This document shows positions 1 to 7,722 of a stretch of 32,367 nt of DNA, in pieces; within the stretch, counting starts at the first letter, position 1; each line of letters opens with the position of its first letter. This DNA comes from Planctomycetaceae bacterium (GTDB lineage Bacteria; Planctomycetota; Planctomycetia; Planctomycetales; Planctomycetaceae): the NCBI GenBank assembly GCA_029259815.1, contig JAJDEJ010000047.1:1-32367 (forward strand), given 5' to 3'. Below the pieces are notes generated by a model. That model saw only the letters and a list, made by a program, of their open reading frames with translations, was not told the origin of the DNA and did not search any database. Both the position numbers and the translations under genes were made by a program.

Positions 1-85
1 AAATCGCCCCCACTGTTGGCCTGCCACAACCCGGGGTCATCACCGTATCATTGAGGTCGTCAATCTCGCCGAAGATCGGATCGAC

Positions 86-1321
86 ATGGTTCCATCAAAC
101 TGCATTCGTCGCTGGGTACTCAATGGCATCGCTGTGGGACTGCTCCTGCAGACGGCAAACACATTCGCTCAACGTCCGGATCGATACGCATCCGCCCGTG
201 AGTCGATGGTCAACAAATTCATTGCGACCGAAGGCATCGACAACGAACGTGTTCTCACCGTCATGCGATCCGTGCCACGCCACGAGTTTGTACGCCCCTC
301 ACTGCGGGAGTTCGCGTACCTCGATCAGGCACTCGACATCGGTCATAAGCAGACCATCTCACCACCGTACATCGTCGCTTACATGACGCAAACACTCGAT
401 CCACAACCGGAGGATCGCGTGCTGGAGATTGGCACGGGCAGCGGTTATCAGGCAGCGGTCCTCTCGGGGCTCGTCAAGGACGTCTACACCATTGAGATCG
501 TCGAGCCGCTCGGACGGCAGGCGGCGAGCAAACTCAAAAAGCTGCGTTATGACAACGTCCATCCGAAAGTCGGCGACGGCTATCTCGGTTGGCCCGAGCA
601 TGCCCCCTTCGACAAAATCATCGTCACCTGCTCGCCCGAGTCGGTCCCGCAACCGCTCATCGATCAACTCGCTGAGGGCGGACGCATGATCATCCCTCTC
701 GGCGAACGCTACCAGCAGGTGTTTCATCTCTTCGAGAAGCAGGAGGGCCAACTTGTCGCGACTCGTTTGCAGCCGACGTTGTTCGTCCCGATGACGGGCC
801 AATCCGAAGACCTGCGACAAGTGAAGCCCGATCCGTTGAACCCAAGAATCGTCAATGCCGGTTTCGAGGAGGCTGACACGGAATCCGGACGCTTCGATCA
901 CTGGCACTACCAACGCCGCACGTCGCTTGCCACAGACGACGCTCCCGAGGGCCGCCAGTATATTTGCTTCGACAACGACGTCGCGGGTCGCACGGCTCAC
1001 GTCCTGCAGGCCTTCGCCATTGACGGCAGCCAGATTGCAGCCCTCACCTTGTCCGCACAATACCGCACTACGAATATCCGCGCGGGCCGCGACCCGTTCG
1101 AGCGTCCTGCTCTCATGATCCACTTCTATGACACCAAACGACTCCCCATCGGCAACGCGACCCTCGGCCCCTGGCGCGGCAACACCTCCTCCTGGACATC
1201 AACCACTGACCGACTCGACATCCCCTCCCGCACCCGCGAAGCCATCCTGCAACTCGGCCTGAACGGTGCCACGGGCACGCTGTGCGTCGACGACATCCAC
1301 CTCACACCACACAGACGTTGA
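86..1321 (+). CDS. pcm: Exported protein-L-isoaspartate O-methyltransferase with C-terminal beta-sandwich-like extension
   Basis: Likely repairs isoaspartyl residues by SAM-dependent methylation. The SAM-binding motif I, VLEIGTGSGYQAAVLS, lies near residues 112-127, and the upstream PCMT signature (VPRHEFV, then ISPPYIVAYMT) is intact. Residues 1-29 read as a signal peptide (RR, hydrophobic GIAVGLLLQTANTFA, then Q), so the enzyme is probably periplasmic. A PCMT core is usually about 210-220 residues. Here residues 250-411 form an extra domain with the FEE...FDHWHY and CVDDIHL pattern of CBM/galactose-binding folds. The start is the ATG just before the signal peptide. The reading frame stays open upstream to the window edge and no strong Shine-Dalgarno is visible, so an earlier start cannot be excluded. 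Family call is secure; the role of the extension is inference. Confidence 0.88.
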   Translation: MVPSNCIRRWVLNGIAVGLLLQTANTFAQRPDRYASARESMVNKFIATEGIDNERVLTVMRSVPRHEFVRPSLREFAYLDQALDIGHKQTISPPYIVAYMTQTLDPQPEDRVLEIGTGSGYQAAVLSGLVKDVYTIEIVEPLGRQAASKLKKLRYDNVHPKVGDGYLGWPEHAPFDKIIVTCSPESVPQPLIDQLAEGGRMIIPLGERYQQVFHLFEKQEGQLVATRLQPTLFVPMTGQSEDLRQVKPDPLNPRIVNAGFEEADTESGRFDHWHYQRRTSLATDDAPEGRQYICFDNDVAGRTAHVLQAFAIDGSQIAALTLSAQYRTTNIRAGRDPFERPALMIHFYDTKRLPIGNATLGPWRGNTSSWTSTTDRLDIPSRTREAILQLGLNGATGTLCVDDIHLTPHRR

Positions 1322-1349
1322 AGGTATCATCCCAACCGCCTATTTCTGT

Positions 1350-1436
1350 CCCAAGCCGACGGCTTTGCCGTCGAACGTCATTGTCACCAGCGTCGCCCAC
1401 AGAGTGGCCGTACGAGGGCAGAGCCGTCGGCTTGGG
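1350..1436. repeat. Inverted repeat with 20-bp arms between pcm and ygfZ
   Basis: Arms at 1350-1369 and 1417-1436 (cccaagccgacggctttgcc and its reverse complement, one mismatch) surround a 47-base loop. The left arm also contains its own hairpin, gacggc-ttt-gccgtc (1358-1372). It sits 29 bases after the pcm stop and ends 26 bases before the next gene, so it could act as an RNA hairpin in readthrough transcript. It has no T tract. It resembles the dispersed intergenic palindromes found elsewhere in this window. Confidence 0.75.
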
Positions 1437-1462
1437 ATCTTGTGGTCAATAATTGAATAAAT

Positions 1463-2458
1463 ATGCCCATTCAACACACCTACGCTACAACCAACATTGC
1501 CTTGTTCGATCTCGGCGAACGCGCACAGATCGAACTGCGAGGCAACGACTGTCAGTCGTTCCTGCACAACTTCTGCACGAACGACATCAAGAAGCTCTCC
1601 CCCGGTGAAGGCTGTGAAGCCTTCCTGACGAACATCAAAGGCCGCATCCTCGGTCACATCATCGCCTCTGCAACCGACGAATCTCTCTGGCTCGACAGCG
1701 AACCTGGCACCTCAAACTTCATCGTTAGCCACCTCGACAAGTACATCATTACCGAAGACGTCTCGATCACCGATCGCTCCGCCGACTTCGCCCCGCTGCT
1801 GCTCGTCGGTCCACAGGCCGAAGCATGGCTGACGACGAACATCCACGACTTCACCTCGCCCAACCTGTGTGGTCAGATCACCAGCTCGCTCGACGGTGTC
1901 GAGGTCATCGTCCGCCGTGTCGGATTCACGTCACAGCCCAGCTTCGAAATCATCCCCTCATCAGAAGATGTCAAGCACGTCTGGCAGTCCATCACCGATG
2001 CAGGTGTGCAACCCGCCAGCCAAGACACGTTCGAAGCCCTCCGCATCGAAGCCGGCTATCCCCGTTATGGCGTCGACATCACGGACGCCAACCTCGCCCA
2101 GGAAGCCAACCGCACCGAGCAAGCGATCAGCTTCACCAAAGGCTGCTACCTCGGCCAGGAACCGATCGCCCGCCTCGACGCCCTCGGCCACGTCAACAAA
2201 GGCCTCCGCTGCCTCCAACTTGCAGACGGCCCCGTCCCCGCACCCGGCACACCTGTCCTCAGTGCTGCTGGCGACGAAGTCGGCCAAATCACCTCGACTG
2301 CTCTCTCACCGAGTTCTGGTCACCCGATTGCACTCTGCCTTCTGAAGTCATCGTCAGTGTCACAGAAAACAGAACTGCTCGTTGGAAAGCTCCAGGCAGT
2401 GGTGGTCGCATCCACTTTCCCATCAATGTCGAGATCCGTGAATCGCCCCCCAAGCTGA
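1463..2458 (+). CDS. ygfZ: YgfZ/GcvT-like folate-binding protein
   Basis: Member of the folate-binding YgfZ/CAF17 family, which uses tetrahydrofolate to support maturation or repair of certain iron-sulfur proteins such as the MiaB-type tRNA modification enzyme. The diagnostic motif KGCYLGQEPIARLDALGHVN begins near residue 226, and the conserved Cys in KGCYLGQE is present. The N-terminus (FLHNFCTNDIKKLSPGEGCEAFLTNIKG) matches the GcvT fold, and the C-terminal EVGQITSTALSP barrel segment is recognisable. At 331 residues the length is normal. The last 20 or so residues (SMSRSVNRPPS) do not resemble the family and lie next to integrase debris, so the extreme 3' end may have been altered. No good ribosome-binding site is visible before the ATG. 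Confidence 0.88.
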   Translation: MPIQHTYATTNIALFDLGERAQIELRGNDCQSFLHNFCTNDIKKLSPGEGCEAFLTNIKGRILGHIIASATDESLWLDSEPGTSNFIVSHLDKYIITEDVSITDRSADFAPLLLVGPQAEAWLTTNIHDFTSPNLCGQITSSLDGVEVIVRRVGFTSQPSFEIIPSSEDVKHVWQSITDAGVQPASQDTFEALRIEAGYPRYGVDITDANLAQEANRTEQAISFTKGCYLGQEPIARLDALGHVNKGLRCLQLADGPVPAPGTPVLSAAGDEVGQITSTALSPSSGHPIALCLLKSSSVSQKTELLVGKLQAVVVASTFPSMSRSVNRPPS

Positions 2459-2495
2459 TTGTGCCAGTTGACAGTCCGACAAGTGTGGGGAGACA

Positions 2496-2756
2496 ATGAG
2501 TGCATCATTGGTCAAGGAGCCCCTTGGCCAAACCATGCACGCAAACTCACCATCCTCAGCACCGCTGGGTACCTCGAAATTGTCCGCCCTGATTGAAGCT
2601 GGGCAAGATATTCGCACCGTGCAGGAGCTGTTGGGACACAGTGACGTGCGAACCACGATGATCGAAACGCATGTCCTGAACCGCGGGGGACGGGGTGTTC
2701 TCAGCCCTCTGGATCGAGACGTGACCGATGGCCGTTTCATTTCGGGCGCAGATTAA
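2496..2756 (+). pseudogene. intI: Remnant of an integron integrase (IntI C-terminus), inactive
   Basis: Translation from about 2587 gives [19 protein letters not shown], then [17 protein letters not shown], then VLSPLD. This is the C-terminal signature of integron-type tyrosine recombinases. In that family the catalytic tyrosine sits in the MIYTHVLN motif; here it reads MIETHVLN, so the nucleophile is replaced by Glu. The preceding RHSFATHL helix, with its His-x-x-Arg residues, is unrecognisable, and nothing of the N-terminal and core-binding domains is seen (only about 86 of about 320 residues remain). The remnant points the same way as the cassette 44 bases downstream. That orientation is known from some planctomycete and spirochaete integrons and is opposite to class 1 integrons. 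Confidence 0.8.
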
Positions 2757-2799
2757 CCCGCAAATGGCCGGGATTAACCGGACTTGTATAACTATATAG

Positions 2800-3470
2800 T
2801 TAGCTGGCAAAAACATGCGAACACACCATTGGCCAGCATTCTGTGTCATTCGAACCCTGATTCCTACCGTATTCCTGTCAGTATTCCTGATTTGTTGCGG
2901 CGACTTGATCTTCTCCGGCTCGATCTTCTCCGGCTCAACGGAATCGACCGGGCAAACATACAACCAATACGTAGCCGACAAAGGCGACGCATGGTTCGAT
3001 CCCAAAGGCGCGTCCAACATCTCACAGCGAACCTCATCAACGCGCGACGGACACGATGCGTGGTGGCGATTCACGATCTCCGAGCCGGATTTCTTATCAA
3101 TCGTTACGCAAGTCGCCAAAGACCAAAACGGACCGGCCCAAATCCAACTCGTCCTCAACTACTTCCCAAACGGCTACCTTCCGTCGCGATGGAACGCCGA
3201 ATCAGAAGTGCCAGGATGGTGGACGATCGATAGAGGTAATAATCCGCAAAGTATCCACTGGTGCTTCAATGCCGGTGGCGGCGAGCGTCACGATGGTTGG
3301 TTCTTTGTGTATAATCCAGACTTGGAAACTGCGTGGTGTTGGCATTGGAGTCACCAGTGGTCGTCCAACGAATGCCCATAACCGCCAGCTAACAAACGCG
3401 TGAACCGGAGCGGCGAATCCGGGGGAATTTGAAATCAATGCGTAATCTCGTCGCCCGGTTACGTTGGACG
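2800..3470 (+). mobile_element. Integron gene cassette 1
   Basis: Single-gene cassette of 671 bp. Its left boundary is the G|TT at 2799/2800 in gttagctggc (2799-2808). Its right boundary is the G|TT at 3470/3471 in attC1. The first ten bases are the exact reverse complement of the R'' end of attC1 (gccagctaac, 3384-3393), as expected when a circular cassette is opened at the G|TT crossover point. The one gene inside starts 15 bases from the left boundary and stops three bases before R''. The stretch 2757-2799 between the integrase stop and the cassette is where an attI site would lie; it contains a short ctatatag palindrome but no convincing second attC. Confidence 0.85.
2815..3381 (+). CDS. 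Cassette-borne secreted or lipoprotein-like protein of unknown function
   Basis: I do not recognise this 188-residue protein. The N-terminus (MRTHHWP, then hydrophobic TLIPTVFLSVFLICC near residues 15-30) looks like a signal peptide; the CC could be a lipid-attachment cysteine but the lipobox is not canonical. The mature part is rich in Trp, Gly and Asp (DAWFDPKGASN, DGHDAWWRFTISEPDF, WSHQWSSNECP) and carries several cysteines toward the end. The DNA contains a tandem duplication, cgatcttctccggct at 2905-2919 repeated at 2920-2934, giving a repeated IFSGS in the translation. The gene fills integron cassette 1 almost completely, so it would have been acquired as a cassette. Expression may depend on a promoter outside the cassette; none is obvious. 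Confidence 0.7.
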   Translation: MRTHHWPAFCVIRTLIPTVFLSVFLICCGDLIFSGSIFSGSTESTGQTYNQYVADKGDAWFDPKGASNISQRTSSTRDGHDAWWRFTISEPDFLSIVTQVAKDQNGPAQIQLVLNYFPNGYLPSRWNAESEVPGWWTIDRGNNPQSIHWCFNAGGGERHDGWFFVYNPDLETAWCWHWSHQWSSNECP

Positions 3471-3479
3471 TTACCTGAG
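3384..3479 (+). other. attC recombination site 1 (integron)
   Basis: Imperfect palindrome with R'' gccagctaac (3384-3393) and R' gttacct (3470-3476). Inner arms gtgaaccggagcggcga and tcgtcgcccggttac pair with two unpaired bases on the left arm, like the extrahelical bases that set strand choice in attC sites. The central region contains gaatttgaaatcaa (3425-3438), identical to the core of attC2. The crossover point is after G3470. Confidence 0.85.
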
Positions 3480-3484
3480 TCCGT

Positions 3485-3538
3485 CCACCCAAAAGAGAAG
3501 CGAGCCGCCGGTGCGGGGCCGGGGCTCGCTTCGGGTGG
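3485..3538 (-). terminator. Strong hairpin, probable terminator for the minus-strand peptidase gene
   Basis: Arms gaagcgagcc (3497-3506) and ggctcgcttc (3523-3532) pair perfectly, extended by ccaccc (3485-3490) with gggtgg (3533-3538). Read on the minus strand, the inner stem is followed by tcttttggg, a short T tract typical of intrinsic terminators. It lies about 120 bases past the minus-strand stop at 3656. The intervening stretch 3539-3655 shows no gene. Confidence 0.6.
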
Positions 3539-3655
3539 GAGTGAGATGCTGGCGGACGGCTGGGGGCCGCGGTCAGGGAGAAAAGCGGCCGACTGATCCA
3601 AAGCCACTCGGGTCACATCACCACCCCCGGACGGGGGTTCAACACGGATACGGGG

Positions 3656-4828
3656 TCAGCGGCTAAAGTCGAAGGCCGGCGTGCTTGCAGCTCGAGGGTT
3701 GGTGAAGCCGCGTGATGGCGGGGTCGGAGTCGACTCCGGCTTTTTGTTCCAGGGGAACTGCCACTTCGACTTGGGGGGATCGGTTGTCACGCGAGCCGGA
3801 TGCACCGAGATCGGTGACTGTACGACGGCTCCAGGGGGAGTGTTGGTCGGCGGCTGGGGTTCCGCAGCCGTGATCGCCATCGTTCGCGGTTGCGGAGCCG
3901 AGAGTTCGGCGGCTGTCGTGCGCTCGCGGCGAGGGAGGCGGGTCAGCTTGGGCAACGGTGTATAGCCGTCCTGCTGCGTGCTCTGACCTCGAACCGTCGT
4001 GTTCTTCGGTTGGCGGCGAGGGTTCGCTTTCGTATCGTTCGTGGCGACGAGCGTGCCATCTGCGGGCTTGATCGGTGGGCTGCCGGCCATGACCCAGCCG
4101 GTCCAATCCTTCTCGACATCATTCACATCAGAGATGCCATAGTGCTTTTGGAAAGCACCTTCCCAGCCCCCCTTGAGCGCGTCGCCGAGGAACGCCAGGA
4201 ACACAGCTCTCCCCTGCTCACCCTTCTGTTGGACGAGGTAGTCAGCAAGTGAGTAGCCCTCAGCGTACAACGTGAGTACGTCCTGCATGTCGCGCGGGTA
4301 CTCTTTGATTCTGAGCAGTTGATCGAGCGGGATTCGCTTCGAGGTCTTGATCACCTGATTCAGCAACTTCGTCTGACGGAGACGTTCGGACTCGTGCTCA
4401 ACGAGCGTCGCGGCACCTTCGTCAGCCCAGCGAGGCAGCGGACGGCGGAAATGACAGGCGAAGATCATGTGACTGATTTCGTGAGGCAGCACTGAATCGA
4501 GGATGCGTTCCTCGCTGCCTTGAATGTCCATTCGCCAGCCGAACACCTGACCATCGTTGAAGGTGAAGGTCGTCGCGCCACCAGCTCCAATGCGACCGGT
4601 CTTGCACTTGATCGGGCAAGGCTGTGACCAGTTGCCCGGCAGGGGCTTGCCGAGCCAGTCGATGGCGATTTCGTGCCGATAGATCTCAGCTGCCTTCCCG
4701 ACCTGTTCAGCGAATTGCTGCGAGTCGGCGGTCACCACAAAGTTGCGAGTCTGGTGAGTTGCGGAAACAGCGACAGCGGGGCAGACAGCGACCAGCAGAG
4801 CGGTCGCCGCGAGGGCTCTGGCATCCAT
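3656..4828 (-). CDS. Exported peptidase MA-like (HExxH) protein with Pro-rich tail
   Basis: Putative secreted gluzincin-type metallopeptidase of 390 residues. The zinc motif HEISH lies near residues 115-119 in VLPHEISHMIFA, followed by PRWADEGAA, whose Glu is placed like the third ligand of MA-clan enzymes. The N-terminus MDARALAATALLVAVCPAVAVSA is a clear signal peptide. The start at 4828 is preferred because ggaag stands eight bases upstream on the coding strand; an in-frame ATG at 4900 would bury the signal peptide. The last 120 residues are low-complexity, rich in Pro, Thr and Arg, with several TP repeats, and may tether or extend the domain. Substrate unknown. The family resembles the DUF1570/peptidase MA-like proteins common in planctomycetes. 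Confidence 0.8.
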   Translation of the reverse strand: MDARALAATALLVAVCPAVAVSATHQTRNFVVTADSQQFAEQVGKAAEIYRHEIAIDWLGKPLPGNWSQPCPIKCKTGRIGAGGATTFTFNDGQVFGWRMDIQGSEERILDSVLPHEISHMIFACHFRRPLPRWADEGAATLVEHESERLRQTKLLNQVIKTSKRIPLDQLLRIKEYPRDMQDVLTLYAEGYSLADYLVQQKGEQGRAVFLAFLGDALKGGWEGAFQKHYGISDVNDVEKDWTGWVMAGSPPIKPADGTLVATNDTKANPRRQPKNTTVRGQSTQQDGYTPLPKLTRLPRRERTTAAELSAPQPRTMAITAAEPQPPTNTPPGAVVQSPISVHPARVTTDPPKSKWQFPWNKKPESTPTPPSRGFTNPRAASTPAFDFSR

Positions 4829-5265
4829 GCGCGGGCGTCTTCCATGACTGGAACCTTCGCTGTGTTCTGTGACGCATCCTGCCGCGAGAGGGCGTCTCAC
4901 CTCTCACGAACTTCGTCACCACAACCAAGGTTTTGAGGGGGCTGCCTGAGCTACGCAACTGGTCGAGAAACCAGTCAACCCAGACAAGATGGGTCGATCA
5001 CTCCCGCGAAGTTGTCCTCAACAAGCGGGTGATGCGTCGAACACAGAGCAGACCGGGGACCAATCAGGCCAAAAATGCCGGGATGTCTTGGATCGAATCC
5101 GTGAACCGCACCTAATCTACCCGAACAGCAGAGGTTGCGCTTTTGCGACCCACCCTGCCCTGACGACCTCGCCCCCACTGTGACACGCAAGGCCTTGTAA
5201 GAATTGCACGGATTTCGAGTGGCCCTCTTGCAAGATCGGCAATTCCTGCTGAATCCCGTGTGTTA

Positions 5266-5340
5266 GGGGTCAGGCACCATTTCGTCCGTAATGCTCACCG
5301 AAACTCGACGCACAGCCCCGACGAATTGGTGCCTGACCCC
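5266..5340. repeat. Palindromic repeat with ggggtcaggcacca arms (copy 1)
   Basis: Arms of 21 bp at 5266-5286 and 5320-5340 (ggggtcaggcaccatttcgt and its complement, one mismatch) flank a 33-base loop. A second copy with the same arms and a 35-base loop, but a different loop sequence, is at 24395-24469. Matching arms with unrelated loops mark a dispersed REP/MITE-like family; repeats beginning ggggtcaggcacc are often associated with REP-associated tyrosine transposases, none of which is in this window. Confidence 0.8.
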
Positions 5341-5360
5341 TTCTCCTCGACTTGATTTGA

Positions 5361-5436
5361 ACAGAAGGAAACGAAGGGAACGAAGTCGCCAGTTTGACCC
5401 CGCCCCCTGAACTTCGTTCCCTTCGTTTCCTTTTGT
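5361..5436. repeat. Inverted repeat with 26-bp arms
   Basis: Arms at 5361-5386 and 5411-5436 (aaggaaacgaagggaacgaa and complement) match at 25 of 26 positions around a 24-base loop. It begins 20 bases after the previous palindrome. Purine-rich on one arm, pyrimidine-rich on the other. No coding potential. Confidence 0.75.
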
Positions 5437-5494
5437 CCAATCACCCCTGCCGATGAGGACTCGCCTGAAGACCAGTCATTCGTTTCATTCGCAA

Positions 5495-5526
5495 CATTCG
5501 CGGTTCCCAATCAACAACCGCGAATG
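5495..5526. repeat. Short perfect hairpin
   Basis: Perfect 11-bp arms cattcgcggtt (5495-5505) and aaccgcgaatg (5516-5526) with a 10-base loop. Third palindrome in a row in this intergenic region. Confidence 0.65.
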
Positions 5527-5878
5527 GCGTGAGATCACTGCAAGACTGCCCGCGTGGTCAACCAGTGAAGTTGCTACTGTCTTGAGAGCGGACGGCCTCG
5601 GCTGGCTATTCGAGCATTGTGCATGTTGAAACGACTATGCCTGATAAGCAGCGTCTGTGAAGGTCGCATTCGCGAATTCGGTTTCAGGAAATCAAGCGGA
5701 TCAGGTCGATAACTGAAGATGTGCGTGGGCCTTGTGGATTCTTGACGGAGACGAAGTGTCCTCCAAGGGACGGACGGCTATCACAGCGGCTCCCGGTTCC
5801 ACATACCCGCCAATTCGTGACGGTTGACTCGCTATCTCGGCGTCCGTTTCTGTTTCCAGCAATCCCAAGGAGGGAACG

Positions 5879-7408
5879 ATGGAGCCGACTCAAGCTCACC
5901 GGAATTTTCACCAAGTAGAGGACGCAGCCTCGTTCGACGAGGCCCGTGACGATGGCTTCGACGTCCTTCCGTCACACGACGAACTCTTCATGTCGCATGG
6001 CGACTGGATGCGACTGACGCACCTGACAATCGGTCGACGGAGCTCTGAGCTGAGGCAGCTCGACGAGGCGATGCTCGAAGCCGAGCGAGCGGCTCTCGAC
6101 ATCGCGTACTTCGATGATGAAATCGAACAGTACTTCCAACGAGGAGCTGCGATCAACGCGGCTGAGGACGTCCGGGACGCAATGGAGAAGCGGGCGTACG
6201 CCCTCGTGCTGGTTGCGTTCCAAAAATGGGCGAAGAGCGCGGGGAATTGGCGCAACAGCCGGCGAAACAACGAGCAGGCTCCCACATTAGTCTACGAGCA
6301 GCTTCGCAATCTCAAGAAGAAGTATCGAGACCTGCGACCCGACGCGGACGAACTCGTGCAGGCGGAGCGCGAGCTCACCCGGTTAGAGAGCGAGTTCGTC
6401 ACCCAGATCTTCACAGGGGCGAAAGTGCAGGTCCGCGGCGCGGACTTGAGCAATGTCACTCAGATCGCTTCGCAGGCAAGCAGCATCGAATCCGTCCCGG
6501 GACAGCTCGCCAAGGCCGGGCACGCCTTCGAGATGCTCTTCACGTCGCACTTCGGAGCACCCCTGCACCAAGTGGCTCAAGACCCCGCCTGGGCGCAAGA
6601 GCTGGCGAAAGTTTTACCGGGCCTGATCACGGAGGTTCACACGCTGATGGAGTTTGTGCCTGTGGCCAACGTCGCGGTGGCAACGGCCTCCGCCCTCAGC
6701 AAGCTCTACGATGTCCACCAGACTGACCACAATCGCACGCAACTGCTTCAAGTCTCGGAGGCACTACCGGTGTGCGACGCACGCACCGCGTTGGCCGCAA
6801 TCAAGGATTGGCAGGAAAAATACATTCGTGCTCAAAAATCGGCAGCGATGCAGGACGCCGCCACCGCAGGAGTTCACCTGTTGAACATCCTCGTGCCGGG
6901 CACACAACCCATCGGAGCAATCGCCACAGCTGCAAAGTCAGTGGTCAAGATGATGGACGTGTTCGTCGATCTCGGTGCCCAGTACCGGGACAGCCGCAAA
7001 CTGGAGAACTACCTGCGGAATGCTCCGCACATCACCTCCGACATTTTCGCCACCTGCCCGCTTGTCGGTGCCTACTACGTGCTGAACGTCCCGCTCAGTA
7101 CCTTTTCGCTGTGCCTCGTGCCCTTCGAGTCGCCCACCTTCCAGGAGGATACGGAATACATGCGGAATGAAGGCCACATGCAGGCCATCATGGGTGATGC
7201 CGAACGACTCCTCAACGCCTCAAGATACCGCTTGATCAGCCCGGCTGGCTTTCAGTACCGGACGACAGAGGCCATGAGTCTTCAGAACGCGGCCAAGCTG
7301 AAGGCCGATCATGCGAGGAAGTCTGTCGCTGGTTTGATCCCGAGAAAGGCGAGGCGATCGCTGAGCGAGTCAGACACGGATTCCGTCGAGCTGACAACAG
7401 TGTTTTAG
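5879..7408 (+). CDS. Large protein of unknown function, helical and hydrophilic
   Basis: I do not recognise this 509-residue protein. The start is well supported: an ideal ribosome-binding site, aaggaggg, sits just upstream of the ATG. Residues 45-180 are charged and heptad-like (RRSSELRQLDEAMLEAERAALDI, KKKYRDLRPDADELVQAERELTRLESE), suggesting a coiled coil. The middle (GLITEVHTLMEFVPVANVAVATASALSKLYDV and GVHLLNILVPGTQPIGAIATAAKSVV) is more hydrophobic and Ala/Val-rich, resembling membrane-interacting amphipathic helices. The C-terminus is basic then acidic (RKARRSLSESDTDSVELTTVF). No signal peptide, catalytic motif or conserved domain is evident. It stands alone, between repeat-rich intergenic regions. 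Confidence 0.75.
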   Translation: MEPTQAHRNFHQVEDAASFDEARDDGFDVLPSHDELFMSHGDWMRLTHLTIGRRSSELRQLDEAMLEAERAALDIAYFDDEIEQYFQRGAAINAAEDVRDAMEKRAYALVLVAFQKWAKSAGNWRNSRRNNEQAPTLVYEQLRNLKKKYRDLRPDADELVQAERELTRLESEFVTQIFTGAKVQVRGADLSNVTQIASQASSIESVPGQLAKAGHAFEMLFTSHFGAPLHQVAQDPAWAQELAKVLPGLITEVHTLMEFVPVANVAVATASALSKLYDVHQTDHNRTQLLQVSEALPVCDARTALAAIKDWQEKYIRAQKSAAMQDAATAGVHLLNILVPGTQPIGAIATAAKSVVKMMDVFVDLGAQYRDSRKLENYLRNAPHITSDIFATCPLVGAYYVLNVPLSTFSLCLVPFESPTFQEDTEYMRNEGHMQAIMGDAERLLNASRYRLISPAGFQYRTTEAMSLQNAAKLKADHARKSVAGLIPRKARRSLSESDTDSVELTTVF

Positions 7409-7459
7409 ACCATTTCCATGGTTTCTGTGCATTGGTATCTCCACAAGTCCGGTTTGACC

Positions 7460-7653
7460 GGGGACGCTCGTCTTTTTCGGCCAGAAGATTCTGTTGCTTG
7501 GCCGGTCGCCGTCCGAAAAAGTCGGGTGGACCCTTTCCTGACGTCTCGATCGCTGAAGGACATGGGACGTCGCGCAGAGGGTCCACCCGACATTTTCGGA
7601 AGAGCGCCTGCGAGCATCGGAGACTCGAATGGCCGAAAATGACGAGCGTCCCC
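7460..7653. repeat. Nested fold-back element of 194 bp
   Basis: Outer arms of 24 bp (7460-7483 and 7630-7653; outermost 13 bp ggggacgctcgtc perfect, one mismatch overall). Inner arms of about 23 bp (7512-7534 and 7578-7600, containing gtcgggtggaccc), again nearly perfect. The whole unit can fold as a stem with side stems and reads similarly on both strands, which creates spurious open frames. It lies 51 bases after the stop of the 509-residue gene. MITE-like fold-back DNA or a structured RNA are both possible. Confidence 0.75.
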
Positions 7654-7722
7654 AGCCGTGTGGCAACCGTTCTCGATGAAGTCGTGGCCGGCCGGTGCCC
7701 TGCTCTGCCTGTGTTCAATCCC

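Larger units (their letters stand above)
4829..5878. other. Intergenic region of about 1 kb with no convincing gene
   Basis: Between two divergent genes. Short open frames exist (for example 4933-5115 and 5721-5918) but none has family features, a good ribosome-binding site or a plausible protein. The stretch holds three separate inverted repeats (5266-5340, 5361-5436, 5495-5526), listed individually. It must also contain the promoters of both flanking genes, which I could not pin down. Confidence 0.6.

Noticed and set aside
1..85. Possible 3' end of a preceding gene
   Set aside because: All three plus frames are open for part of this stretch and none gives recognisable protein, so no call can be made.
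359..1123. 254-residue minus-strand open frame opposite pcm
   Set aside because: GC-rich antisense shadow of a conserved methyltransferase with no recognisable features.
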